Origin: Chitinophagaceae bacterium UBA2375
Lineage (GTDB): Bacteria; Bacteroidota; Bacteroidia; Chitinophagales; Chitinophagaceae
Assembly: GCA_002343985.1 (NCBI GenBank)
Contig: DDTB01000030.1
Location: 42,036 to 106,035, forward strand
Length of the DNA stretch: 64,000 bases
Direction of reading: 5' to 3'
This document shows, piece after piece, positions 1 through 7,767 of the stretch. The position numbers and the translations under genes were made by a program. Position 1 is the first letter of the stretch. Each line of letters begins with the position of its first letter. The notes under the pieces are model-generated. The model saw only the letters and a list, made by a program, of their open reading frames with translations, searched no databases and was not told where the DNA came from.

Positions 1-58
1 TCGCGGCGCCGCCACCTGAATCCCCGCAGCATCGCCGGGATACCCATTTCGCCATCTT
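1..58 (-). pseudogene. tRNA-Leu-like fragment, cut by window edge, probably defective
   Basis: Bases 1-20 are identical to bases 141-160 inside the intact tRNA-Leu gene (anticodon loop, anticodon 3' stem and variable arm), and bases 41-57 match its D-arm region (172-188) with one change. Between these blocks the fragment has 20 nt where the true tRNA has 11, and the anticodon 5' stem no longer pairs with its 3' partner. The acceptor 5' strand also differs. It lies beyond the terminator of the intact gene with no promoter of its own visible. I read it as a decayed tandem copy; the 3' half is outside the window, so an unusual but working tRNA cannot be excluded. Confidence 0.5.
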
Positions 59-67
59 ACACAAAAT

Positions 68-94
68 AAAAAAAGCCCTGACTCTCGTCAGGGC
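68..94 (-). terminator. intrinsic terminator of tRNA-Leu
   Basis: A perfect 8-bp stem GCCCTGAC / GTCAGGGC (75-82 with 87-94) with a 4-nt loop is followed on the minus strand by a T-run (complement of the A-run 68-74). It sits 17 nt past the tRNA 3' end. Confidence 0.85.
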
Positions 95-110
95 CTATCA
101 ATTTTTGTTG

Positions 111-192
111 TGCCCAGAACTGGATTCGAACCAGCACACCTCGCGGCGCCGCCACCTGAAGACGGTGCGTCTACCAATTTCGCCATCTGGGC
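111..192 (-). tRNA. tRNA-Leu (anticodon CAG)
   Basis: The minus strand folds into a class II cloverleaf: acceptor GCCCAGA with TCTGGGC and discriminator A, D stem GCG/CGC, anticodon stem CCGTC/GGCGG with loop TTCAGGT, a long variable arm CGCC..GGTG, and T arm GCTGG-TTCGAAT-CCAGT. The anticodon is CAG and the long variable arm plus discriminator A fit leucine. CCA is not encoded. A promoter lies just upstream and a terminator just downstream, so it is probably monocistronic. Confidence 0.95.
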
Positions 193-215
193 ATCATCCC
201 GTTTTTAGCGGATGG

Positions 216-243
216 CAAAAGTAGGAAAAAAATCAACATCCAA
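216..243 (-). promoter_or_regulatory. promoter of tRNA-Leu
   Basis: On the minus strand a TTG (complement of 241-243), 17 nt of spacer and TACTTTTG (complement of 216-223) match the Bacteroidota promoter pattern TTG-N17-23-TAnnTTTG. The tRNA begins 23 nt after the -7 box. Confidence 0.7.
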
Positions 244-290
244 CATGCAAATAAGAAAAAATAAGCACCAAAAATGCCCAAAACAAGAGG

Positions 291-1103
291 CTAAACAGCC
301 ACATTAAAATCCCGTAAAGCATCGTTCAGGCTGGTTTTTAAATCTGTGCTGGCCTTGCGTTGCCCGATAATCAGGGCGCAGCCCACTCCAAACTCACCTG
401 CCGGGAATTTCTTAGTATAAGTCCCCGGTATCACCACACTGCGTGCCGGCACCACACCCTTCATCTCCACAGGTTCAGGCCCGCTCACATCAATAATTTT
501 TGTAGACTGTGTCAGAACCACATTGGCCCCAAGTACCGCCTCCTTCTCAACCCGAACACCTTCTACTACAATACAGCGGCTGCCGATAAAACAACCGTCT
601 TCAATAATCACCGGGCTGGCTTGCAATGGCTCCAATACACCCCCAATGCCTACCCCTCCGCTCAGGTGCACATGCTTGCCAATTTGCGCGCAACTGCCCA
701 CCGTGGCCCAGGTATCAACCATTGTCCCTTCATCCACAAAAGCCCCGATGTTTACATAAGACGGCATCAACACAACATTTTTTGCCAGGTATGCCCCGTA
801 ACGCGCCACTGCATGGGGAACGGCCCTTACACCCAATTCGCGGTAACCAGATTTCAATTTCATCTTATCATAAAACTCAAAAGGGGGCAACTCATGTGTT
901 TCCATTTGCTGAATGGAAAAATACATGAGGATGGCTTGTTTTACCCACTCATTCACCTGCCATCCCGTACTAACCGGCTCGGCTGTACGAAGACGGCCTT
1001 TATCCACTTCCTCAATCACATCCCGTACTGCCTGGGCGTATGTATGATTTTGCAACAATGACCTGTCGGCCCATGCTTCCTGAACCAGAGAACGCAATTC
1101 CAT
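291..1103 (-). CDS. dapD: 2,3,4,5-tetrahydropyridine-2,6-dicarboxylate N-succinyltransferase
   Basis: DapD transfers succinyl from succinyl-CoA to tetrahydrodipicolinate in the succinylase branch of DAP/lysine synthesis, in the cytoplasm. The 270-residue product has an N-terminal helical domain followed by a left-handed beta-helix of hexapeptide repeats (VNIGAFVDEGTMVDTWATVG, then GGVGIGGVLEP) and a C-terminal cap, as usual for the family. I start at MELRSLVQ rather than at an upstream in-frame Met because a -7 box (1120-1127) lies only 16 nt before this codon, which would leave the upstream start untranscribed. It is divergent from the glycosyltransferase gene. dapB of the same pathway lies 8 kb away. 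Confidence 0.95.
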   Translation of the reverse strand: MELRSLVQEAWADRSLLQNHTYAQAVRDVIEEVDKGRLRTAEPVSTGWQVNEWVKQAILMYFSIQQMETHELPPFEFYDKMKLKSGYRELGVRAVPHAVARYGAYLAKNVVLMPSYVNIGAFVDEGTMVDTWATVGSCAQIGKHVHLSGGVGIGGVLEPLQASPVIIEDGCFIGSRCIVVEGVRVEKEAVLGANVVLTQSTKIIDVSGPEPVEMKGVVPARSVVIPGTYTKKFPAGEFGVGCALIIGQRKASTDLKTSLNDALRDFNVAV

Positions 1104-1119
1104 AATGCTGAATTTTACG

Positions 1120-1127
1120 CAAATGTA
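1120..1127 (-). promoter_or_regulatory. -7 box of dapD
   Basis: TACATTTG on the minus strand matches TAnnTTTG and lies 16 nt before the chosen dapD start. No clear -33 TTG was found at the usual spacing. Confidence 0.6.
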
Positions 1128-1164
1128 CCGGTTCAGGGATAACCTGCGAAGCATTTTTAATTAA

Positions 1165-1172
1165 TACCTTTG
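1165..1172 (+). promoter_or_regulatory. -7 box of the family 9 glycosyltransferase gene
   Basis: TACCTTTG ends 5 nt before the ATG at 1178. With transcription normally starting a few bases after this box, the mRNA would have essentially no 5' leader. Confidence 0.6.
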
Positions 1173-1177
1173 CCTGA

Positions 1178-2179
1178 ATGCCTTCCTTCCTGGTCATACA
1201 AACTGCGTTTATCGGCGATGTGGTGCTGTCTACAGCAGTCGTGGAAAAACTGCATAGCTTTTTCCCGGGCGCGGAGATAGATTTTTTGGTGCGAAAAGGG
1301 AACGAAGGGCTGCTGCAAAACAACCCGCATATCCGGGAAGTATTGATATGGGATAAGAAGCAGAAAAAAATACCCAACCTCTTTGCCCTGTTGCGCAAAA
1401 TCAGGAAATCGAAATACGATAAAGTCATAAACCTGCAGCGCTTCTTTGCCACCGGTATGCTGACAGCTTTTTCGGGTGCGGGCGAGACGATTGGATTCGA
1501 TAAAAACCCGCTGAGTATTTTATTCAGCAGAAAGGTCCCGCATCATTTTGATCCTCAAAATGTCAGGCACGAGGTTCAACGCAATAACGACCTCATCCGT
1601 CATTTTACGGATGACACATTTACCAGGCCCGCGCTCTACACATCTGCCGAAGATGAAAAATCGATCAGTCTGTATACCGGCAAACCTTATATCTGCATAT
1701 CACCATCGAGCGTTTGGTTCACCAAAAAATTCCCTTTGGAAAAATGGACCGACTGTATCAACCGGATGCCTAAAGGATATACCATTTACCTGTTGGGAGG
1801 AAAAGATAACGTTGACGAGTGTACGCAGTTAAAAAACAGCGTTAATCATCCACATGTTGACATACTCGCGGGCAAACTCAGTTTCCTGCAATCGGCGGCC
1901 TTAATGAGGCATGCGGCGATGAATTATGTGAACGACAGCGGCCCGTTGCATTTCGCATCGGCCGTGAACGCGCCCGTGACTGCGATATTCTGTTCAACCG
2001 CGCCCGTACTGGGATACACACCTTTATCAGACACATCATTTATTGTGGAAACCAAAGAAGCGCTTTCATGCAGGCCTTGCGGCTGGCATGGGCACCAGGC
2101 TTGCCCGCAAAAACATTTTCGATGCGGCTACGGCATCAACAATGACGATGTCTTGCAAACAGTTCCCCCACTCCCATGA
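1178..2179 (+). CDS. glycosyltransferase family 9 (heptosyltransferase-like)
   Basis: GT9 enzymes move heptose or related sugars from nucleotide donors onto the lipopolysaccharide core at the inner face of the cytoplasmic membrane. The 333-residue product starts MPSFLVIQTAFIGDVVLSTA, the typical GT9 beginning with the GD motif near residue 13, and has the C-terminal donor-binding part with the NYVNDSGPLHFASAVNAPV segment, where (N/T)DSGPxHxA is the family signature. Length is normal. It could be an ADP-heptose:LPS heptosyltransferase (RfaF/WaaF type), but donor and acceptor cannot be told from sequence. It appears monocistronic, with no LPS gene directly beside it. Confidence 0.88.
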   Translation: MPSFLVIQTAFIGDVVLSTAVVEKLHSFFPGAEIDFLVRKGNEGLLQNNPHIREVLIWDKKQKKIPNLFALLRKIRKSKYDKVINLQRFFATGMLTAFSGAGETIGFDKNPLSILFSRKVPHHFDPQNVRHEVQRNNDLIRHFTDDTFTRPALYTSAEDEKSISLYTGKPYICISPSSVWFTKKFPLEKWTDCINRMPKGYTIYLLGGKDNVDECTQLKNSVNHPHVDILAGKLSFLQSAALMRHAAMNYVNDSGPLHFASAVNAPVTAIFCSTAPVLGYTPLSDTSFIVETKEALSCRPCGWHGHQACPQKHFRCGYGINNDDVLQTVPPLP

Positions 2180-2201
2180 TTCAGCAAAGCCTTAGCATCA
2201 T

Positions 2202-2780
2202 TTAAAAAGCCAACCCAACGCCCAACTGAATGGTTTGGTTATTCCACCTTTCTTTATCATCGATATCATTCATATTGCTGACACCGAGTATGTACCTGCC
2301 ATATATCCGTAGTTTCGACAAGCGGACCTGAACACCGGCTAGCAATCCCACATCATGTCGGCTAAACGCTTTTTTGCCATTCTGCACGAGGTTCAAATTC
2401 TGATCCATTAGAACCGCGAAATGCGGGCCTGCCTGCAAGGATAAAGCTGGTACAATCTTGTAATCCAGCAATATGGGTATCCGCAGGTATTGAAGTTTTA
2501 CCTGCGATAATGACCTGAAACGGTAGATATCGCTAAAACGGTCGCTGGTATCCACGTTCACCTGGCTAAACAGCAGTTCGGGTTGAATGCCCAGTTTGGG
2601 TGTGATGCCAATACGCGCGAAGACACCCGCATGATACCCGAAACTAAAATTATCGGAAAACGATTGTCCATCAAGTTTATGCATATCCGCACCGGCTTTT
2701 ACGCCAATGCTGAAAGATTGCGCCTGGCTATTGACTGAAGTCAGCAGTGCAATACCCACATAAATCAGTAAGCGGTTCAT
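2202..2780 (-). CDS. porin family outer-membrane beta-barrel protein
   Basis: A 192-residue secreted protein. A signal peptide (MNRLLIYVGIALLTSVNSQA) is followed by alternating hydrophobic/polar strands and glycine-aromatic turns (GVKAGADMH, FGYHAGVFARIGITPKLG, LLAGVQVRLSKLRIYGRY) ending in a terminal phenylalanine strand, as in the PF13568-type small barrels of Bacteroidota. The start was set at the Met that opens the signal peptide; an upstream extension would bury it. Function is unknown. It is convergent with the GT9 gene, 22 nt apart. Confidence 0.8.
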   Translation of the reverse strand: MNRLLIYVGIALLTSVNSQAQSFSIGVKAGADMHKLDGQSFSDNFSFGYHAGVFARIGITPKLGIQPELLFSQVNVDTSDRFSDIYRFRSLSQVKLQYLRIPILLDYKIVPALSLQAGPHFAVLMDQNLNLVQNGKKAFSRHDVGLLAGVQVRLSKLRIYGRYILGVSNMNDIDDKERWNNQTIQLGVGLAF

Positions 2781-2887
2781 ACAGATGATTTTTATCAATT
2801 CATGCAATATAAGTGCCATTGTATTCAGCCAACCTGCCGCAACCAACATTTAACAGCTTTTAGACAAATGCCGGCCTGTGAAATATC

Positions 2888-2905
2888 TGTATGTTCAGAC
2901 ATACA
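2888..2905. repeat. inverted repeat TGTATGT-N4-ACATACA
   Basis: A perfect 7-bp inverted repeat with a 4-nt centre lies in the 403-nt gap between the porin gene (start 2780) and the helicase gene. It is upstream of both genes and could be an operator. Apart from this and the helicase promoter and leader I see nothing in the gap. Confidence 0.4.
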
Positions 2906-2984
2906 TGGGGCTGATAAGTTTAACTATGGCAAAGGCGCTTCATGTTAATTATCTGTAAATGCGCTTATTTTCAGATTTTATTTA

Positions 2985-2992
2985 TACCTTTG
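2985..2992 (+). promoter_or_regulatory. -7 box of the DEAD-box helicase gene
   Basis: TACCTTTG matches the -7 consensus exactly; no start codon with a fitting frame follows until 3184, so it predicts a leader of about 185 nt. No clear -33 TTG. Confidence 0.6.
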
Positions 2993-2997
2993 CGGCG

Positions 2998-3183
2998 CAA
3001 ACGCAACATGGAAAATACATGACATGTTCAGTTGCTGTTGAAAACAGGCTCCCTGAATTCCCCCTTCTCAGTTGATGTTCTTCTCCAACGGCCAGTAACA
3101 TAACATGTGTCCATTATTTTTAAACACTGGCCAAACCGATATGCTTCGCATATCCGGGGCCGTTATGTAAACTGACATCAACA
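2998..3183 (+). promoter_or_regulatory. long structured 5' leader of the DEAD-box helicase mRNA
   Basis: The leader contains nested complementary segments: GTTGATGT (3071-3078) with ACATCAAC (3175-3182, touching the start codon); AACGGCC (3087-3093) with GGCCGTT (3158-3164); and a local hairpin GATATGC-TTC-GCATATC (3138-3154). A competing pair GGCCAGT (3090-3096) with ACTGGCC (3126-3132) shares bases with the second helix. The outer helix would cover the translation start region, the competing pair could open it. Long leaders are known on cold-shock helicase mRNAs such as csdA of enteric bacteria; the specific role here is inference. Confidence 0.55.
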
Positions 3184-4872
3184 ATGACGAACGCATTTGA
3201 ATTATTAGGATTAAAGGAAGAAACCGTAAAGGCCGTAACCGACCTGGGTTTCAGCACCCCCACACCCATCCAGGAAAAAGCCATCCCGGTATTGATTGCC
3301 GGCACAAAGGACTTTGTAGGACTGGCGCAAACCGGTACGGGTAAAACCGCGGCCTTTGGCCTGCCATTGCACAACCTGATTGAGGTACACAATAAATACC
3401 CCCAGGCATTGATTGTATGCCCAACCAGGGAACTCTGCCTGCAAATCACATCTGACCTGCAGGATTTCGCGAAATACATGAAATCACTGAAAGTGGAAGC
3501 CGTTTACGGGGGCGCTTCCATCACCATGCAAATCCGCAACCTGCACAAAGGCGTGCATATTGTAGTAGCTACCCCTGGCCGCCTGATCGACCTCATTGAA
3601 CGCAAAGCCATCGACCTGAGTAAAGTGAGTTATGTGGTGCTTGACGAGGCCGACGAAATGCTGAATATGGGATTCAGGGACGATATTGATTTTGTACTGA
3701 AGAATACCGTAAACCGCGACAGCATCTGGTTATTCAGCGCGACCATGCCACCGGAAGTGCGCGCCATTTCACGCAACTACATGTCATCTCCCAAGGAAGT
3801 AACGGTAGGTAAGGTGAACAGCGGAAACGTAAACATTGACCATCAATACTTTGTGGCCCCAGCACATCAGCGTTATGAAACGTTGAAAAGGCTGATCGAC
3901 TTCAACCCGGGCATGTACGGCATCATCTTCACCCGCACAAAAGCCGATGCACAAGACATTAGTGAAAAATTATCGAAGGCCGGATATGATATCGAAGCAT
4001 TGCACGGCGACCTCACGCAACAACAACGCGATAAAGTGATGGGCCGTTTCAGGAGCAAATCTTTGCAACTCCTGATTGCTACGGATGTAGCAGCCAGGGG
4101 TATCGACGTTGATGGCATCACGCACGTGATCAATTATGAGTTGCCCGATGACATTGAAGTATATACGCACCGAAGCGGCCGCACGGCGCGCGCGGGCAAA
4201 AGCGGGATTTGTATTTCGATCTGCCATGTACGTGAAACATACAAGATCAAGCAGCTCGAAAAGATGACCAATGCGCGTTTCAACAGGCTCGACATCCCCA
4301 GCGGAAAAGATGTGTGCCGCAAACAGTTTTTCCATTTCATGGATAAGCTCATAGCAGCAGATATCTCTCATGGCGAATACGAAACTTACATCCCCGCGCT
4401 GATGGAGAAGTTTGAAGACATGTCGAAGGAAGACATCCTGAAACGTGTGGCCGCACTCGAATTCAACCATTTCCTGAAGTATTACGAAAACGCTGAAGAC
4501 CTGAATACACGCATACATGAGCGCGGTTCAAGGGTGGGGGCAATGGAAAGCAGGGATTCCAATAAAGGATCCCGCGGCTTCGCGAGAAGGGACAATGGCT
4601 ATACCCGCCTCTTCATTAATGTAGGCACGAAAGATGGCTTTTACAAAGCGAGTTTCCTGCAATTTATTTTGGATGAAAGCAATTTAAAAAAAGACGCCTT
4701 GGGAAAAATCGATTTAAGGGAAATGAATAGCTGGGTGGAAATTGATAAGATGGAAGCCGGCAGAATGATCAAAGCACTAGATGGCAAAAAGTATAATAAC
4801 CGCATCATCCGTATGAATGAAGCTGATGGCGGATTCAAGAGTGCCAGGGGCGCGAAAGGGCCAAGGGGTTAA
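3184..4872 (+). CDS. deaD: DEAD-box ATP-dependent RNA helicase with DbpA-type RNA-binding tail
   Basis: Unwinds RNA duplexes, probably in ribosome assembly and cold adaptation. All core motifs are present: Q motif (TPTPIQEKAIP, near 26), Walker A AQTGTGKT (48-55), PTREL, TPGR, DEAD (about 155), SAT, ATDVAARGID and HRSGRTARAG. After the two RecA domains comes a linker and a C-terminal domain of about 75 residues (YTRLFINVGTKDGFYKASFL onwards) resembling the DbpA/CsdA RNA-binding domain. Length 562 fits the DeaD/CsdA group. The gene is preceded by a long leader likely to control expression. It is convergent with the phosphoesterase gene. Confidence 0.93.
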   Translation: MTNAFELLGLKEETVKAVTDLGFSTPTPIQEKAIPVLIAGTKDFVGLAQTGTGKTAAFGLPLHNLIEVHNKYPQALIVCPTRELCLQITSDLQDFAKYMKSLKVEAVYGGASITMQIRNLHKGVHIVVATPGRLIDLIERKAIDLSKVSYVVLDEADEMLNMGFRDDIDFVLKNTVNRDSIWLFSATMPPEVRAISRNYMSSPKEVTVGKVNSGNVNIDHQYFVAPAHQRYETLKRLIDFNPGMYGIIFTRTKADAQDISEKLSKAGYDIEALHGDLTQQQRDKVMGRFRSKSLQLLIATDVAARGIDVDGITHVINYELPDDIEVYTHRSGRTARAGKSGICISICHVRETYKIKQLEKMTNARFNRLDIPSGKDVCRKQFFHFMDKLIAADISHGEYETYIPALMEKFEDMSKEDILKRVAALEFNHFLKYYENAEDLNTRIHERGSRVGAMESRDSNKGSRGFARRDNGYTRLFINVGTKDGFYKASFLQFILDESNLKKDALGKIDLREMNSWVEIDKMEAGRMIKALDGKKYNNRIIRMNEADGGFKSARGAKGPRG

Positions 4873-4890
4873 AGTGGCTAAGAAATAGAT

Positions 4891-4957
4891 GAACCTGGTT
4901 GAATGAATGATGAGAAAAAAGTCAGGCGCGCATCCATCATCAGGATCAAACCAGTTC
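4891..4957. repeat. imperfect inverted repeat between convergent genes
   Basis: GAACcTGGTT-GA (4891-4902) pairs with bulges to TCAAACCAGTTC (4946-4957), and ATGATG (4907-4912) with CATCAT (4935-4940). The right arm includes the stop codon of the phosphoesterase gene. It may act as a weak bidirectional terminator, but there is no good T-run. Confidence 0.35.
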
Positions 4958-6196
4958 TATCACTGTAATTTCGGGCAGTATGCCTACACGGCCGGGATAG
5001 CCGATAAAGCCAAACCCCCTGTTGACATATAATTTTTGTGGGCCGGATTCATAGAGTCCGGCCCACTCTTTATACATATACTGCACCGGGCTCCACTTAA
5101 ACCCGGGAATTTCCACACCAAACTGCATACCATGGGTATGACCGCTCAACATCAGGTCAACCTTGGGGTAATTGGGTAACACCTCTTCGCGCCAATGGCT
5201 AGGGTCATGGCTCAGCAAAATCTTAAATGGATAAGATTCTGTCTGCGCGTGTGCTTCCGCCATCTTCCCATACTTCGGAAACCTTCCCCTGGCGCTCCAG
5301 TTTTCAATACCTAACACCGCAATTTTTTCACTGCCTTTTTCAATCACCGCATGTTCGTTCATCAGCAAACGCCAACCCAGATCGGCGTGCACTTTTTTCA
5401 ACCTGTCGAGGTTTTCATTTTTTGAAATCCCCTTATGTGGCCAACGGGCATAATCGCCATAATCGTGGTTGCCCAATGTAGAATACACGCCCATCGGGGC
5501 TTTCACCTGCCGGAACACATCCATGAATGGCTCCATTTCCAGGGCCCGGTCGTTTACCAAGTCGCCGGTAAAAAAGACCATGTCTGGCTCCTGCTTCATG
5601 ATTTCCCGGATACCCCTTTCCACTGCTTTCTTATCAGTAAAACTTCCGGCATGGATATCACTGATATGCACAATACGCGTGCCTTTGAATGATTCCGGAA
5701 GATTGGGGAAAACGATTTGTTTCCGGATCACCTGGTACTTGTACTTATTGCCGAAACCATACAACAAACTGCCAAACAAGGTAGTGCCGGCCGAAATGCC
5801 CAGCCAGCTTAGGAAAACAGACCTGCTGATGCCGTCGCCATTGGCCGTTTGCGCCTTTGCAGCATCCATGAAAAATTTCCCGGAAGCCCATTGCACACCC
5901 CTCCTGAGGTCATCGGCCAATAAAAAAACAATGGCCGTTGATTTTGCGAGGAATAAACCAATGATGATGGAAAAAAGATAAATCCGGTTGCGCTTTCCAA
6001 TCAGGTGCTCGTCTGTCATGACAAAAAACAGGAAGCCCAGGATACAGATCACCGTTACGGACCAATACAGGATATTCACCAGTGTTTTGGCTTTGGGCGT
6101 CAAACCCTGCGTTACGGTTTTCACGGCCTGAAAAAAATAGCTGTCAAGCAGGATCATGACAGAAAGAAATATTAAAACCGGGAGGGGCGATCGCAT
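4946..6196 (-). CDS. membrane-anchored metallophosphoesterase
   Basis: A 416-residue protein with about four hydrophobic helices in the first 145 residues, then a calcineurin-like phosphoesterase domain. Metal-binding motifs are complete: HISDIHAG (D-x-H), FTGDLVND (GD), GNHDYGD (GNHD), LLSHDP and LSGHTHGMQFG (GHTH). The arrangement matches the YkuE/YaeI-like group, some of which hydrolyse UDP-diacylglucosamine or other envelope substrates; the substrate here is unknown. The catalytic domain probably sits on the membrane surface. Start chosen at MRSPLPVLIF, directly opening the first helix. Confidence 0.88.
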   Translation of the reverse strand: MRSPLPVLIFLSVMILLDSYFFQAVKTVTQGLTPKAKTLVNILYWSVTVICILGFLFFVMTDEHLIGKRNRIYLFSIIIGLFLAKSTAIVFLLADDLRRGVQWASGKFFMDAAKAQTANGDGISRSVFLSWLGISAGTTLFGSLLYGFGNKYKYQVIRKQIVFPNLPESFKGTRIVHISDIHAGSFTDKKAVERGIREIMKQEPDMVFFTGDLVNDRALEMEPFMDVFRQVKAPMGVYSTLGNHDYGDYARWPHKGISKNENLDRLKKVHADLGWRLLMNEHAVIEKGSEKIAVLGIENWSARGRFPKYGKMAEAHAQTESYPFKILLSHDPSHWREEVLPNYPKVDLMLSGHTHGMQFGVEIPGFKWSPVQYMYKEWAGLYESGPQKLYVNRGFGFIGYPGRVGILPEITVIELV

Positions 6197-6219
6197 GAAG
6201 CGTTATTTAAGGTACAAAG

Positions 6220-6720
6220 TTAAAAAGCCAGGAATTCTTCCACCTGTTTATCTACGGCTTTTATGGTACCGGGGTCCATGATCTCATCATTTTCATCTAA
6301 AAGTGTATCCACCCGGCTGATGGGTAAGCGGTTCGGGTGCACGATCATATTCATATGCATGAGCGATCCCGTCAGGTGTTCCATACCCCTGAGGTTCCCG
6401 GCCCTGCCGGTGGAAACCCCTGTGAGGAGCACTTTTTTGTGTTTCCAGGAACGGTTGATATCCGAGTTATCAATCATGAGTTTGAGTATGCCCGGGTAAG
6501 AACCATTGTATTCGGGCATGACGATGATGAATTTGTCGGCCGGGACGAGGTATTCTTTCTCTACATCCAGAAATGCGGCATTTCGCTCAAAAACCTGTAC
6601 TTCGTCAAGAGATAACAGCCTGCTGTCTACTCCTTTACGGGTGAGCAGGTCCTGGTATGATTGGGCAACTTTCCGGGTATTATTGTCTTCCCGGTTGCTG
6701 GCTGAAATAACTGTAACCAT
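6220..6720 (-). CDS. NADPH-dependent FMN reductase family protein
   Basis: A 166-residue flavodoxin-fold oxidoreductase. MVTVISASNREDNNTRKVA is the phosphate-binding start of the FMN site, and MPEYNGSYPGILKLMIDN is the family signature (PEYNxSxPxxLK). GVSTGRAGN gives the third loop. Such enzymes reduce flavin, quinones or azo dyes with NAD(P)H; the physiological substrate is not readable. The start is the Met preceding the first beta strand; the open frame upstream has no protein-like features. It is divergent from parA. Confidence 0.88.
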   Translation of the reverse strand: MVTVISASNREDNNTRKVAQSYQDLLTRKGVDSRLLSLDEVQVFERNAAFLDVEKEYLVPADKFIIVMPEYNGSYPGILKLMIDNSDINRSWKHKKVLLTGVSTGRAGNLRGMEHLTGSLMHMNMIVHPNRLPISRVDTLLDENDEIMDPGTIKAVDKQVEEFLAF

Positions 6721-6778
6721 TAGTCTAATTTGATATATTTTGATTGCTATGCAGTAATACAACAAATGTGTGTATATA

Positions 6779-6812
6779 TTGTTCCCAATTTTATGCCGAA
6801 TGAGTACATTTG
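6779..6812 (+). promoter_or_regulatory. promoter of the parA-parB operon
   Basis: TTG (6779-6781), 23 nt spacer, TACATTTG (6805-6812) fits the Bacteroidota promoter pattern. It predicts a leader of roughly 105 nt before parA. Confidence 0.6.
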
Positions 6813-6924
6813 CCAATCTGTCAAAAACCGTGTACCTCGGCCCCAATGACCGGCAGGAATTTGGTTTGTCAGAAACCTCAAAATAGACTGGCTGACACAG
6901 CATTAAATAAGGATTAAGATATTT

Positions 6925-7725
6925 ATGGCAAGAATCATAGGCGTTGCAAATCAAAAAGGAGGCGTTGGAAAGACCACGACAGCCATTAACCTGGCTGCAA
7001 GTTTTGCCATATTGGAATACCGCACTTTGCTGGTGGATGCCGACCCTCAGGCAAACAGCACCACCGGTGTGGGCTTCGACCTGCACAATGTAACCCGGAG
7101 TTTGTACGACTGCATGGTGAATGAAGCGCCCGCAAAGGATGTGATCCTGAAAACATCCCTTCCCTACCTCGACCTGCTCCCTTCGCACATCGACCTGGTG
7201 GGTGCAGAAATTGAAATGATCAATTACCCTAACCGGGAATCCGTGTTAAAAAAGATATTAGAACCTGTCAGGGACGATTATGATTTCATTGTGATCGACT
7301 GCTCCCCTTCACTGGGATTGATTACCGTGAATGCCCTGGTGGCCGCAGACAGCGTGGTGGTGCCCGTACAAACGGAATTCTTTGCACTGGAAGGCTTGGG
7401 TAAACTCCTGAACACGGTAAAAATTGTACAAAACAGGTTGAATGTTGACCTGAAGATTGAAGGCATATTGATGACCATGTATGATGGAAGGCTCCGCTTG
7501 TGCAACCAGGTGGTCAGTGAAGTCAGGCGCCATTTTGACGATATGGTTTTCAGCAGCATCATCCACCGAAATACGCGTTTGAGCGAGGCCCCGAGCGTAG
7601 GCAAGCCGGTAATACTCTATGATTCAGACAGTAAAGGCGCCGTTAATTACCTGAACCTGGCCAAAGAGATCCTGCAGAAAAATAATATGACCCGCATCAG
7701 CCAGGAGGAAAAGATCATTCAATAA
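6925..7725 (+). CDS. parA: chromosome-partitioning ATPase ParA (Soj)
   Basis: ParA dimers bind DNA non-specifically in the ATP state and move ParB-parS complexes to segregate the origin region. The 266-residue product begins MARIIGVANQKGGVGKTTT with the deviant Walker A KGGVGKTT near residue 11, has the Walker A' LLVDADPQANST, and Walker B DFIVIDCSPSLG. It lacks an N-terminal HTH, as in chromosomal (type Ib/Soj) forms. parB follows after 42 nt, and the set parA-parB-DUF5683-dapB is a recurrent Bacteroidota operon. Confidence 0.95.
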   Translation: MARIIGVANQKGGVGKTTTAINLAASFAILEYRTLLVDADPQANSTTGVGFDLHNVTRSLYDCMVNEAPAKDVILKTSLPYLDLLPSHIDLVGAEIEMINYPNRESVLKKILEPVRDDYDFIVIDCSPSLGLITVNALVAADSVVVPVQTEFFALEGLGKLLNTVKIVQNRLNVDLKIEGILMTMYDGRLRLCNQVVSEVRRHFDDMVFSSIIHRNTRLSEAPSVGKPVILYDSDSKGAVNYLNLAKEILQKNNMTRISQEEKIIQ

Positions 7726-7734
7726 CCCTGCTTT

Positions 7735-7753
7735 GTCCGGCGGATATCCGGAC
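7735..7753 (+). repeat. intercistronic inverted repeat between parA and parB
   Basis: GTCCGG (7735-7740) and CCGGAC (7748-7753) flank CGGATAT, with GGATATCC overlapping as a second palindrome. It has no T-run. It may be an RNA hairpin that affects the ParA:ParB ratio. Confidence 0.4.
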
Positions 7754-7767
7754 TAAAATGCATCCAC

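Noticed and set aside
1..60. A short open frame on the plus strand at the left edge
   Set aside because: The bases match a tRNA-Leu on the other strand; coding is not supported.
1012..1452. A 146-codon frame spanning the dapD/GT9 divergent region
   Set aside because: It crosses the promoter region and opposes a clear GT9 gene; no domain or signal.
7726..7767. A parS centromere between parA and parB
   Set aside because: The repeat GTCCGG-N7-CCGGAC does not resemble the 16-bp parS palindrome; I see no parS elsewhere by eye, but a motif search was not possible.
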